Shown piece after piece: positions 7,885 through 16,335 of a stretch of DNA of 64,000 nt. Every line of letters begins with the position of its first letter. The stretch's first letter is position 1. The DNA is from CALJFL01 sp036961205 (GTDB taxonomy: Bacteria > Pseudomonadota > Gammaproteobacteria > Pseudomonadales > Halieaceae). Where the stretch lies: positions 1,178,001 through 1,242,000 of the forward strand of contig JBALVI010000001.1 of the NCBI GenBank assembly GCA_036961205.1. Direction: 5' to 3'. Position numbers and translations under genes: made by a program. The notes beneath the pieces are model-generated. The model had not been told where the DNA came from, ran no database searches, and saw only the letters and a list, made by a program, of their open reading frames with translations.

Positions 7885-10520
7885 TGTTCACCTCTCTATT
7901 AAATACCTATGACGGCCTGATACTACGTCGCCCCAAGCTGTCTCTGGCGCTGGTGGCGCTATTGGTCCTGTTGAGTGCCAGCCAACTGCCCAAGATAAAG
8001 TTGGACGCGTCCGCTGACTCTCTGTTGTTGCAGGGAGACCCGGCGTTGGACTTTTTCCGCGAGGTCAGCAACTCCTACAGCTCAGAAGAGTTTTTGATCA
8101 TAACCTGGCAGCCCTACGCCGAATTGCTCAGCGATGCGTCTCTTAATCCGTTGCGGCAAATGGCAGATGAGCTGCGCGCCTTGTCCGGCGTATCGTCGGT
8201 AACCACCGTGTGGGATGTGCCACTGTTGGAAAGTCCGCCGGTAACACTGGGGGATATCACCTCAGACGACCCTTTACCCTCGCTGGACACTCCTGGTCTT
8301 GATCGGGCGTTGGCGCTTGCGGAGTTCACCACCAGTCCCATTTATTCCAGTTTGCTGGTCAGCGAAGACGGCTCGGTGACCGCGGTGCAGATTAATCTGC
8401 AGCGGGACCAGCGCTATTCCGAACTGTTAAATACCCGAGAAGCGCTGCGTGCGCAGCGCAGCAATGCGCCACTGTCTGCAGAAGGTGACGCTCAGCTGGC
8501 CGCAGTGGAGGCTGAGTTCAAAATTCTCGCGGCTGAGGTTCAGGAAAGGCAGAGCCAGTTGGTAACCGAAGTACGTGTCGTCGCTGCAAGTTATAAGGAA
8601 CACGGCAAGCTGTTTGTTGGTGGTGTGCCGATGATCGCCGCCGATATGGTCGCGTTTGTCCAGTCGGATCTGGTGCTCTTTGGCAGCGCGATTCTCGGTG
8701 TCATGTTGGTGGTGCTGGCGTTAATTTTCCGCCGCGTGCGCTGGGTGGTGATTCCACTGATTACCTGCAGCAGTTCAGTGTTGGTGATGCTGGGATTACT
8801 GGCGGTGTTGGACTGGCGGATGACCGTAATCTCCTCCAACTTTGTGGCCGTGTTATTGATTATTACGCTGGCCATCTGCATTCATCTGATTGTGCGTTAC
8901 CGTGAACTCGATGCCGCCGATCCTGGAGGCGATCTTCATCCGCGGGTGCTTGAGACCGTGCGTTTGATGGCCGTGCCCTGCGTCTACACCGGTATTACCA
9001 CCATTGTTGCTTTCGTTTCTCTGGTCGTTTCGGGCATTCAGCCGGTGATTGATTTTGGTTGGATGATGACGGTCGGTATTTGTGTCGCACTGCTGCTGTC
9101 GTTTGTGCTGGTGCCTTGTCTAATGCTGGTATGGCCCAAAGGACGACCCTTTGTCTATGCTGTTGCCAGTGAGGCGATGACCATGCGTTTCGCCCGCATT
9201 GCCGACCGGTTTGGCAGCATTATTATTGTCTTCTGCCTGGTGTTGAGTACGGGTATTGTTTGGGGTGTGTCGCGCTTGAAAGTGGAGAATCGCTTTATCG
9301 ATTACTTCCATGAGAGCACTGAGATCTATCGCGGTATGGAATTGCTGGATTCAAAGTTGGGCGGCACCATTCCTCTGGATATTGTGTTGGCGCCGCCAAA
9401 TCGCGATAAACCGCTACCGGGTCTGGAGAAAGTTGCCAGCGCGGTTGCACCAGTACCTGTGGCGCAGGACGACCCCTTTCTGGAAGAGGATGATTTCTTC
9501 AGCGCTGACACTCAGACGCCAGCCTTACCCGCCGATGGAGGCGAGGTCTTTGACGAATTTGCCGGCGAATTTGACGATGAGTTCAGCGCCGACTTTGACG
9601 AGTTTTCAGCGCCCTCGGATGACGCTTTCGTGCCCAGTTATTGGTTTAGTCTTGAGGGCATGCGGGTACTGGATGCAGTCCATAATTATGTCGATAGTCG
9701 ACCGGAAACTGGCAAAGTTCTGTCCCTGTCTACCACCTTCTCTGTCGTTAAAGATCTGCTGGGCGATGATATAGGCTCGGTAGAGCTGGCGCTGGTGCAG
9801 AAAAGCCTGCCGCCGGATATCAAAGGGCTGATGGTTAACCCCTATTTTGCCGAGGATATTGAGCAGGCCAGAGTGAGTGCACGGGTCATGGAGACCAGTG
9901 AGAATTTACGCCGTAACGAATTTCTCAACGAACTGCGCCGTGATCTCGTTGAGGAGGTAGGCCTGGCGCCTGAGCAGGTGCAATTCACCGGTATGCTGGT
10001 GCTGTATAACAACGTACTGCAAAGCCTGTTTCGCTCACAGATTTTAACCCTGGGGGCGGTGTTTATAGCAATTTTGATTATGCTCTGGTTGTTGTTCCGA
10101 TCCTTCTCCCTCGCACTGATTGGCCTGGCTCCGAATGTTCTGGCAGCAGGGCTGGTACTGGGGGTGATGGGTGCAGTGGGTATTCCGCTGGATATCATGA
10201 CCATCACCATTGCCGCCATTGTGGTGGGTATTGGCGTGGATAACTGCATTCACTATGTGCATCGCTACCAACGTGAGTTCCCCCAGGACCGTGATTACAA
10301 AGCCACCATGTATCGCTGTCATGCAAGTATCGGCAGGGCGCTGTACTACACCACGATGACAGTGGTGATCGGCTTTTCCATGTTGACCCTGTCAAATTTC
10401 AATCCCAGCATCTACTTTGGCCTGCTTACCGTATTAGCTATGATAGCTGCTGTTTTGGGCGCTCTATTGTTGTTGCCCAGGCTGATTATCCTGTTTCGGC
10501 CGTTGGGCCCAGAGGGTTAG
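7884..10520 (+). CDS. RND/MMPL-superfamily exporter with an acidic periplasmic linker
   Basis: An 878-residue inner-membrane protein. It has one N-terminal helix, a large periplasmic loop, a block of about five helices (roughly residues 265-415), a second helix and periplasmic loop, and a final helix block (about 715-870). This is the duplicated MMPL/RND layout of single-subunit exporters. The second periplasmic loop contains an acidic Phe-rich stretch (about residues 528-582) with repeated DEF/FDDEF-like units that is unusual for the family. Substrate is unknown; lipid or hydrophobic cargo is typical of relatives. It is coupled to mpl and followed immediately by two small genes. Confidence 0.85.
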   Translation: MFTSLLNTYDGLILRRPKLSLALVALLVLLSASQLPKIKLDASADSLLLQGDPALDFFREVSNSYSSEEFLIITWQPYAELLSDASLNPLRQMADELRALSGVSSVTTVWDVPLLESPPVTLGDITSDDPLPSLDTPGLDRALALAEFTTSPIYSSLLVSEDGSVTAVQINLQRDQRYSELLNTREALRAQRSNAPLSAEGDAQLAAVEAEFKILAAEVQERQSQLVTEVRVVAASYKEHGKLFVGGVPMIAADMVAFVQSDLVLFGSAILGVMLVVLALIFRRVRWVVIPLITCSSSVLVMLGLLAVLDWRMTVISSNFVAVLLIITLAICIHLIVRYRELDAADPGGDLHPRVLETVRLMAVPCVYTGITTIVAFVSLVVSGIQPVIDFGWMMTVGICVALLLSFVLVPCLMLVWPKGRPFVYAVASEAMTMRFARIADRFGSIIIVFCLVLSTGIVWGVSRLKVENRFIDYFHESTEIYRGMELLDSKLGGTIPLDIVLAPPNRDKPLPGLEKVASAVAPVPVAQDDPFLEEDDFFSADTQTPALPADGGEVFDEFAGEFDDEFSADFDEFSAPSDDAFVPSYWFSLEGMRVLDAVHNYVDSRPETGKVLSLSTTFSVVKDLLGDDIGSVELALVQKSLPPDIKGLMVNPYFAEDIEQARVSARVMETSENLRRNEFLNELRRDLVEEVGLAPEQVQFTGMLVLYNNVLQSLFRSQILTLGAVFIAILIMLWLLFRSFSLALIGLAPNVLAAGLVLGVMGAVGIPLDIMTITIAAIVVGIGVDNCIHYVHRYQREFPQDRDYKATMYRCHASIGRALYYTTMTVVIGFSMLTLSNFNPSIYFGLLTVLAMIAAVLGALLLLPRLIILFRPLGPEG

Positions 10521-10778
10521 GTGAACTGCCGCGAGGGCTGTGGTGCGTGCTGTATTGCGCCCTCTATTGCACAGCCCTTTTACGGTATGCCCCAGGGCAA
10601 GCCGGCGGGGGTGACCTGTGTTCACCTGGGTACTGACTATCGTTGTGCCCTATTTGGCGATAGCCGCCGACCTGCTTTGTGCGATGCCTTTCAGGCGGAG
10701 CCTGAGTGGTGTGGCTTGAATAGACAGGAAGCCATGAATAATTTGCAGCAGTTTGAAATTGCCAGTGACCCCGGATGA
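10521..10778 (+). CDS. YkgJ-family cysteine-cluster protein
   Basis: An 85-residue protein starting at GTG 10521, directly after the RND stop codon. It has the Cys pattern of YkgJ/UPF0153 (MNCREGCGACC, then TCVHL, RCALF, LCDAF and WCG). The family is thought to bind a metal or Fe-S cluster and its function is not established. Its stop overlaps the next gene (ATGA). A second, unrelated copy of the fold lies at 38925. Confidence 0.85.
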   Translation: MNCREGCGACCIAPSIAQPFYGMPQGKPAGVTCVHLGTDYRCALFGDSRRPALCDAFQAEPEWCGLNRQEAMNNLQQFEIASDPG

Positions 10779-11392
10779 ATATTTTGCATAACAACGCCAT
10801 TGAAATACCCCTGTTCCCACTGTCGTCAGTACTCGTGCCTTTTGGCCAGGTGCCCCTGCAGATTTTCGAACGGCGCTATCTCGATCTGGTGCGTGACTGT
10901 ATGAAAAACGACAGCGGGTTTGGCGTGGTCTGGATTCGAACGGGCGCCGAGGTGGTGAGCAAGGGTATGGCCGATCCGGATCTGGGCGATTACGGTACTT
11001 ATGCCCGCATCATTGACTGGGATCAACTCGACAACGGTCTTCTAGGTATTACGATTCAGGGTACTAAAACCTTCGAGCTGGACGAAGTGTCCCGCGCATC
11101 CACTGGCCTGGTGATGGGCAAAACGCGCATGCACGCTAGCCCTGAGTCGTCGCCGGTATTACCGGCCCTGCAATCGCTGGTCGATGTGCTGCAAAGCCTG
11201 GAAACACATCCCCATGTGCAGCAGATGAACCTCAATATAGATTACAACAACGGCTGGCAGGTGGCTTACTCGCTAGTGCAGTTGCTGCCACTGGACGAGA
11301 GCCTCAAGTACGAATTACTGGGCTCTGAGAACCTGGACGCCCTGGTTCGGGAATTGGACATCATTCTCAATCAGATCAGTGGCGAGGACTAG
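10775..11392 (+). CDS. LON N-terminal (substrate-binding) domain protein
   Basis: A 205-residue protein consisting only of the LON substrate-binding domain, with no ATPase or protease domain. The start IPLFPLSSVLVPFGQVPLQIFE is the typical first strand-and-helix of this family. Such stand-alone LON domains are common in proteobacteria and their role is unknown. The ATG overlaps the stop of the YkgJ gene by 4 nt, placing it at the end of the mpl-RND-ykgJ operon. Confidence 0.88.
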   Translation: MNILHNNAIEIPLFPLSSVLVPFGQVPLQIFERRYLDLVRDCMKNDSGFGVVWIRTGAEVVSKGMADPDLGDYGTYARIIDWDQLDNGLLGITIQGTKTFELDEVSRASTGLVMGKTRMHASPESSPVLPALQSLVDVLQSLETHPHVQQMNLNIDYNNGWQVAYSLVQLLPLDESLKYELLGSENLDALVRELDIILNQISGED

Positions 11393-11411
11393 TGCCCGCC
11401 TTGAAGACCCG

Positions 11412-12047
11412 TTACTGAAAGGCCGGCATCCATCCGCCACATTCCTTCCAGCGATTAACAATGTCACAAAACAATTCGGCGGTTCTCTCCGTGTCGTAAG
11501 CGGCGGAGTGAGCCTCGGCGTTATCGAAGGCGATGCCCGCTTCCGCGCAAGCCTTGGCCAGCACCGTTTGTCCGTAAGCCAGCCCCGAAAGCGTTGCGGT
11601 GTCGAAGAAGGAAAAAGGGTGGAAAGGGTTGCGCTTTATGCTGCAACGCTCCACCGCCGCATTGACGAAGCCGGCGTCGAAGTGGGCGTTGTGGCCCACC
11701 AGAATGGCCCGCGTACAGTTCTGGTCGCGAATTTCCTTGCGAATCACCTTGAATATCTCTGCCAGGGCTTCCTCTTCCGGAACCGCCTCTCGGAATGGGT
11801 GATAGGGATCAATGCCGGTAAAGTCGAGAGCCGCCTGTTCCATGTTAGCCCCTTCGAATGGGCTGACGTTGTAGCTGTAGGTGCGGTGCACATTGAGCAG
11901 GCCGGATTCGTCCATGCGCACGGTAGAAGCGGCGATTTCCAGAATGGCATCCGTGGATGAATTAAAACCTCCGGTTTCGACATCGATGACAACAGGTAAA
12001 AAACCGCGGAAGCGATCACTTATGAGATGTTCGTTGGAGTCGTTCAC
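11412..12047 (-). CDS. rnt: Ribonuclease T
   Basis: A DEDDh 3'-5' exoribonuclease that trims the CCA end region of tRNA and other stable RNAs. ExoI is VVIDVETGG (D22, E24), exoII lies in VGHNAHFDAGF, and exoIII with the catalytic His is AHSAAYDTERTAEL. Length 211 residues matches family members. It follows pyrC with a 4-nt overlap, an arrangement found in pseudomonads and relatives. Confidence 0.95.
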   Translation of the reverse strand: MNDSNEHLISDRFRGFLPVVIDVETGGFNSSTDAILEIAASTVRMDESGLLNVHRTYSYNVSPFEGANMEQAALDFTGIDPYHPFREAVPEEEALAEIFKVIRKEIRDQNCTRAILVGHNAHFDAGFVNAAVERCSIKRNPFHPFSFFDTATLSGLAYGQTVLAKACAEAGIAFDNAEAHSAAYDTERTAELFCDIVNRWKECGGWMPAFQ

Positions 12048-13102
12048 TGCGCATTCTCCATGGCGTTCTCCAGGACCCGCCAGTGAACCGCCTGACCGGC
12101 GCGTAACGGCGTTAGCATCGCGTCACCCAGCGGTATCTCGTTCGCCACCTGCCATGCGTCTTTTTGTAGGGTGATGGTGTCCGCATTGCGTGGCAGCTGG
12201 TAGAAGTCCGGCCCAAAATGACTGGCGAAGCCTTCCAGCTTATCCAGGGCGCCTAGCTCTTCAAACACTTCGGCGTAGAATTCGATGGCTGCATGCGCGG
12301 TATATACGCCAGCACAGCCACAGTCGTTTTCTTTGGTGTCCGTGCTGTGTGGCGCCGAATCGGTGCCCAGGAAAAATTTAGGATTGCCCGAGCATGCCGC
12401 CTCGCGCAGCGCCTGCTGATGGCTGTTACGCTTGAGAATTGGCAGGCAGTAGTAATGGGGGCGGATTCCTCCTGCCAGCATATCGTTGCGATTGAACATC
12501 AGGTGATGTGCGGTAATGGTTGCGGCCACCCGGCCAGCGGCATTGCTGACGAATTCTACGGCGTCGCGAGTAGTGATGTGCTCCAGCACAATGCGCAGCT
12601 GCGGGAACCGTTCTGCAATGGGCGCCAGATGACGGTCGATAAATACTTTCTCGCGATCAAAAATATCAATGTCATGATCGGTGACTTCGCCATGTATCAA
12701 CAACGGCAGATCGACCTCCTCCATGGCCGCCAACACCGGGTATAGGCTGTCCAGATCGGCAACACCGGCATCGGAGTTGGTCGTGGCTCCCGCCGGATAC
12801 AGCTTTACCGCATGTACGAAATCGCTAGCTGCGGCCTTGCGCAGCTCCTCAGCATCGGTCTGATCGGTCAGGTATAGAGTCATCAGTGGCTCAAACTGCC
12901 TGGCCAAACCGGCGCTGGCGGCCTGTATTCGTGCTCGGTAAGCCCCTGCCTCGGCCACCGTGCGGCTAGGTGGCGCCAAATTTGGCATCACTATAGCGCG
13001 ACCAAAGTAGCGGGCCATATCCGCACAGGTGTGCTTCAGGGCGGCGCCATCTCGAAGGTGCACATGCCAATCATCGGGCCGGGTTATCGTCAATTCTGTC
13101 AC
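12044..13102 (-). CDS. pyrC: Dihydroorotase, class II (PyrC)
   Basis: Third step of de novo pyrimidine synthesis: cyclisation of carbamoyl aspartate. The zinc-binding HVHLRDG (H13, H15) is near the N-terminus, the carboxylated-lysine segment reads HAVKLYPAGATTNSD, and the C-terminal metal aspartate lies in LGTDSAPH. Length 352 is typical of the E. coli-type enzyme. It heads the pyrC-rnt pair and diverges from argG. Confidence 0.95.
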   Translation of the reverse strand: MTELTITRPDDWHVHLRDGAALKHTCADMARYFGRAIVMPNLAPPSRTVAEAGAYRARIQAASAGLARQFEPLMTLYLTDQTDAEELRKAAASDFVHAVKLYPAGATTNSDAGVADLDSLYPVLAAMEEVDLPLLIHGEVTDHDIDIFDREKVFIDRHLAPIAERFPQLRIVLEHITTRDAVEFVSNAAGRVAATITAHHLMFNRNDMLAGGIRPHYYCLPILKRNSHQQALREAACSGNPKFFLGTDSAPHSTDTKENDCGCAGVYTAHAAIEFYAEVFEELGALDKLEGFASHFGPDFYQLPRNADTITLQKDAWQVANEIPLGDAMLTPLRAGQAVHWRVLENAMENAQ

Positions 13103-13260
13103 GGGTGCCCTTAAGCTTTTCGTGGGGAAGGGGGGGAATGCTACCGCAAACCCGGCGGCGCGGAAACAAGCAGCGCTCCCGAGGCGTTGCTAGGCTATAA
13201 ATTAGTGCCTGCCGAGAGTAGAATAGCCGGCCTTTTGACGCGGTGTGGATGGAGCGATAA

Positions 13261-14481
13261 ATGTCTGATGTAAGCAAGGTGGTGCTGGCCTATTCCGGGG
13301 GTCTGGATACCTCGGTGATCGTGCGTTGGTTGCAGGACACTTATAACTGCGAGGTGGTGACATTTACTGCCGATATCGGCCAGGGTGAAGAAGTTGAGCC
13401 GGCCCGTGCCAAGGCTGAGGCTCTGGGCATCAAGGAAATTTATATCGATGACCTGCGCGAGGAATTTGTTCGCGATTTCGTGTTTCCCATGTTCCGCGCC
13501 AATACCATTTACGAAGGCGAGTATCTGCTGGGTACTTCTATCGCTCGCCCTCTGATAGCCAAACGACTGATCGAAATCGTTAATGACACCGGCGCTGATG
13601 CTATTTCCCACGGTGCTACCGGTAAGGGCAACGATCAGGTGCGGTTTGAGCTGGGTGCCTATGCGCTTAAGCCGGGCATCAAGGTCATCGCCCCGTGGCG
13701 TGAATGGGATCTCAGCTCGCGGGAATCCCTTATGGCCTATTGTGCGGAGCACAATATTCCGGTGGATTATTCCAGCTCAAAGAAAAAATCGCCCTATTCC
13801 ATGGACGCCAACCTGCTGCACATCTCTTACGAAGGCGACATTCTGGAAGATCCCTGGGCCGAAGCCGAGGACGATATGTGGCGCTGGAGCGTCAGCCCAG
13901 AGCAGGCGCCTGACCAGGCCACTTATATCGAGCTCGATTATGAGCGCGGCGATATCACTGCGATCGACGGTGTCGCGATGAGCCCGGCGACAGTGCTTGA
14001 GTACCTCAACAAGGTCGGTGGCGCCAATGGCATAGGGCGTGACGACATCGTTGAAAACCGCTTCGTAGGCATGAAATCCCGTGGCTGCTACGAGACCCCC
14101 GGCGGCACTATCATGCTGAAAGCGCACCGCGCCATTGAGTCGCTGACACTGGACCGTGAGGTCGCGCATCTGAAGGACGATCTGATGCCTCGCTATGCGC
14201 TGATGATCTATAACGGATACTGGTGGTCGCCCGAGCGTCAAATGCTGCAAACGGCTATTGACCAGTCTCAGCTGACGGTTAACGGCAGGGTTCGATTGAA
14301 GTTGTATAAAGGCAATGTCATTGTGGCGGGCCGGCAATCGGCCGACAGCCTGTTTGACGAGAGCATTGCCACCTTTGAAGACGACGCCGGCGCCTACAAT
14401 CAGGCGGATGCTGAAGGCTTCATCAAGCTCAATGCCCTGCGTTTGCGCATTGCGGCTAATCGTGGGCGCAGCCCGCTGTAG
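13261..14481 (+). CDS. argG: Argininosuccinate synthase
   Basis: Condenses citrulline and aspartate in arginine synthesis. The N-terminal ATP pyrophosphatase P-loop VLAYSGGLDTS is at residues 8-18, and the HGATGKGNDQVRFE and SYEGDILEDP blocks are typical of the family. Length 406 is normal. No clear ArgR box was seen in the 158 bases shared with pyrC. Confidence 0.97.
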   Translation: MSDVSKVVLAYSGGLDTSVIVRWLQDTYNCEVVTFTADIGQGEEVEPARAKAEALGIKEIYIDDLREEFVRDFVFPMFRANTIYEGEYLLGTSIARPLIAKRLIEIVNDTGADAISHGATGKGNDQVRFELGAYALKPGIKVIAPWREWDLSSRESLMAYCAEHNIPVDYSSSKKKSPYSMDANLLHISYEGDILEDPWAEAEDDMWRWSVSPEQAPDQATYIELDYERGDITAIDGVAMSPATVLEYLNKVGGANGIGRDDIVENRFVGMKSRGCYETPGGTIMLKAHRAIESLTLDREVAHLKDDLMPRYALMIYNGYWWSPERQMLQTAIDQSQLTVNGRVRLKLYKGNVIVAGRQSADSLFDESIATFEDDAGAYNQADAEGFIKLNALRLRIAANRGRSPL

Positions 14482-14527
14482 TAATGCTGCAACGCTGAGC
14501 CCGCAATTATCACATTGAAGGAACATC

Positions 14528-15091
14528 ATGGCCCTTGATTCTATCTGCATCTACACCGGTGCCAGCGCCGGAACGCGTCCCGAATACCTGAACGCCGCCC
14601 GGGCGGTGGGTGGAGAAATTGCAACGCGCGGTATGACTATGGTTTACGGGGGTGGCCATGTTGGCCTGATGGGTGCTGCAGCCGATGCGGCACTAGAGGC
14701 TGGTGGCAAGGTGGTGGGGGTGATTCCCGCCGATATTGCAGACCGTGAGGTGGAACACCATGGTCTTACCGAACTATTGGTAGTGGACTCCATGCATGAA
14801 CGCAAAATGGCCATGCTCAAGCGCGCCGACGCTATGATCGCTTTACCGGGTGGTCTGGGTACCATGGAGGAGCTGTTCGAGGTGTGGACCTGGAATCAGC
14901 TGGGGTTTCACCGCAAGCCAGTGGGCCTATTCAATGTCCAGGGATACTACGATAAGTTGCTGCAATTTTTGGATCATATGGTGGCGGAGCAGTTTGTGAA
15001 ACCTGTGCACCATGAACTGTTGATTGTAGATACTGATTATCATGCTCTGCTGGATCGTATGGTGGAGATCGACTCCGCCAGTGGTGCCTAG
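14528..15091 (+). CDS. LOG-family (TIGR00730) nucleotide phosphoribohydrolase
   Basis: A 187-residue Rossmann-fold protein with the two LOG motifs, YGGGHVGLMG and PGGLGTMEE. Family members release free bases from nucleoside 5'-monophosphates, including cytokinin ribosides, or act as PpnN-like enzymes; the bacterial role is usually housekeeping. It starts at ATG 14528, 46 nt after argG, and may be co-transcribed. Confidence 0.9.
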   Translation: MALDSICIYTGASAGTRPEYLNAARAVGGEIATRGMTMVYGGGHVGLMGAAADAALEAGGKVVGVIPADIADREVEHHGLTELLVVDSMHERKMAMLKRADAMIALPGGLGTMEELFEVWTWNQLGFHRKPVGLFNVQGYYDKLLQFLDHMVAEQFVKPVHHELLIVDTDYHALLDRMVEIDSASGA

Positions 15092-15153
15092 TGAAGTCGG
15101 CACTTGCCCAGTTGTGGTGCTTGCTCTTGTCGCAATAGCGGGAGATTAAAAAC

Positions 15154-16062
15154 TTGGTACCAGTGATCGATCTTGAACGTCCCGCCGCTGATTGCGCTGA
15201 AGATATTGCCAAAGCGTGTCGCGAGTGGGGTTTTTTTCAAGTGGTCAATTTCGGCATTGCACCCGAACTGATGTCACAGGTAGCGGAGGTTGGCGCTGCT
15301 TTTTTCGCACAGCCTGCCAGCAACAAACGACAGGTGTCGCGAACCCAGGATAACCCATTCGGCTTTTATGACCGGGAACTGACCAAGAACCTGCGCGACC
15401 GCAAAGAGATTTTTGATTATTCCCCTGTAGAAGATACTCCCTGGCCAGCAACGCCCAACGAATTTCGTTCGGTGTTGGAACAATATGCCCAGGCATGTCA
15501 CTCCCTGGCTTTAAGGCTCCTCGAGCTGTGTTGCATGGGCCTGACCGGCCAGAGTGACGCTCTATCGCCGTATTTCAGTACCGAGCATAGCGGATTTCTG
15601 CGCCTTAACTATTACCCGCATGAGCGTGACCTGGCAGCCGACCTGCCCGGTGCCGGACCGTTTGGCATCAGTGAACACACGGATGCCGGGGCACTGACGC
15701 TACTGATGCAGGACGAAGTTCCGGGTTTACAGGTATTGCAGGCCGATGGCTGGAAGGACGTCGATCCTTTGCCCGGCGCACTAACGGTTAATATCGGCGA
15801 TATGATGCAGGTATGGTCCAACGATCAGTATCAGGCGCCGTTGCATCGGGTGCGGGCCAGCGGTGGGAGATCGCGGTCTAGCGCCGCCTATTTTTTTAAC
15901 CCTGCTTACGCCACGGTGGCGGAACCGTTGGCGGCACTGTTGGGTCCAGAGCAGCCGGCCAATTACTCCCCGGTACCCTGGGAGGAGTTCAGGCGCTTGC
16001 GCGCCCAGGGTGATTACGGTGACTATGGCAAGGAAGTGCAAATATCCGATTATCAGATATAA
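15154..16062 (+). CDS. Isopenicillin N synthase-like 2-oxoglutarate/Fe(II) dioxygenase
   Basis: A 302-residue protein with the DIOX_N region (PVIDLERPAAD...) followed by a double-stranded beta-helix domain. The iron ligands are H and D in EHTDAGALTLL and the distal H in PLHRVRAS; the Arg that binds 2-oxoglutarate follows shortly after. The start is TTG 15154 with a GGGAG about 8 nt upstream. The substrate cannot be deduced from sequence or neighbours. Confidence 0.85.
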   Translation: MVPVIDLERPAADCAEDIAKACREWGFFQVVNFGIAPELMSQVAEVGAAFFAQPASNKRQVSRTQDNPFGFYDRELTKNLRDRKEIFDYSPVEDTPWPATPNEFRSVLEQYAQACHSLALRLLELCCMGLTGQSDALSPYFSTEHSGFLRLNYYPHERDLAADLPGAGPFGISEHTDAGALTLLMQDEVPGLQVLQADGWKDVDPLPGALTVNIGDMMQVWSNDQYQAPLHRVRASGGRSRSSAAYFFNPAYATVAEPLAALLGPEQPANYSPVPWEEFRRLRAQGDYGDYGKEVQISDYQI

Positions 16063-16096
16063 GCGCTAATCTGGCCGCGGCATTGGGGGTTTAAAG

Positions 16097-16291
16097 GTGG
16101 AATCCGTCTTATCAGAGTACGTGGTGCATTGTCCCTATTGTGGTGAGTCACTTGAGGTCTTGTTGGATCCGGGTGATGTGGGGTCCAGCTATACCGAGGA
16201 CTGCCAGGTGTGTTGCCGACCCATTGTGTTTATTCTGTCCGGCGATGGCCAAGGTCAGATTGAGCTAGAGGTGCGTAGTGAAGATGAATAG
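16097..16291 (+). CDS. CPXCG-motif cysteine-rich protein
   Basis: A 64-residue protein starting at GTG 16097, with two Cys pairs (CPYCG near residue 12 and CQVCC near residue 36) that form a small zinc ribbon. This family is widespread in Gammaproteobacteria and uncharacterised. It lies between the dioxygenase and the ABC transporter on the same strand. Confidence 0.85.
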   Translation: MESVLSEYVVHCPYCGESLEVLLDPGDVGSSYTEDCQVCCRPIVFILSGDGQGQIELEVRSEDE

Positions 16292-16335
16292 CCATAGCAG
16301 TGTCAGGGCCATGACAAACAAGACGAGAGGCAACT

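Noticed and set aside
11379..11960. Long plus-strand frame opposite rnt (193 codons)
   Set aside because: It is the antisense shadow of ribonuclease T, which has all three exonuclease motifs in the other strand.
13777..14550. 257-codon minus-strand frame opposite argG
   Set aside because: Shadow of argG, whose family motifs and length are intact.
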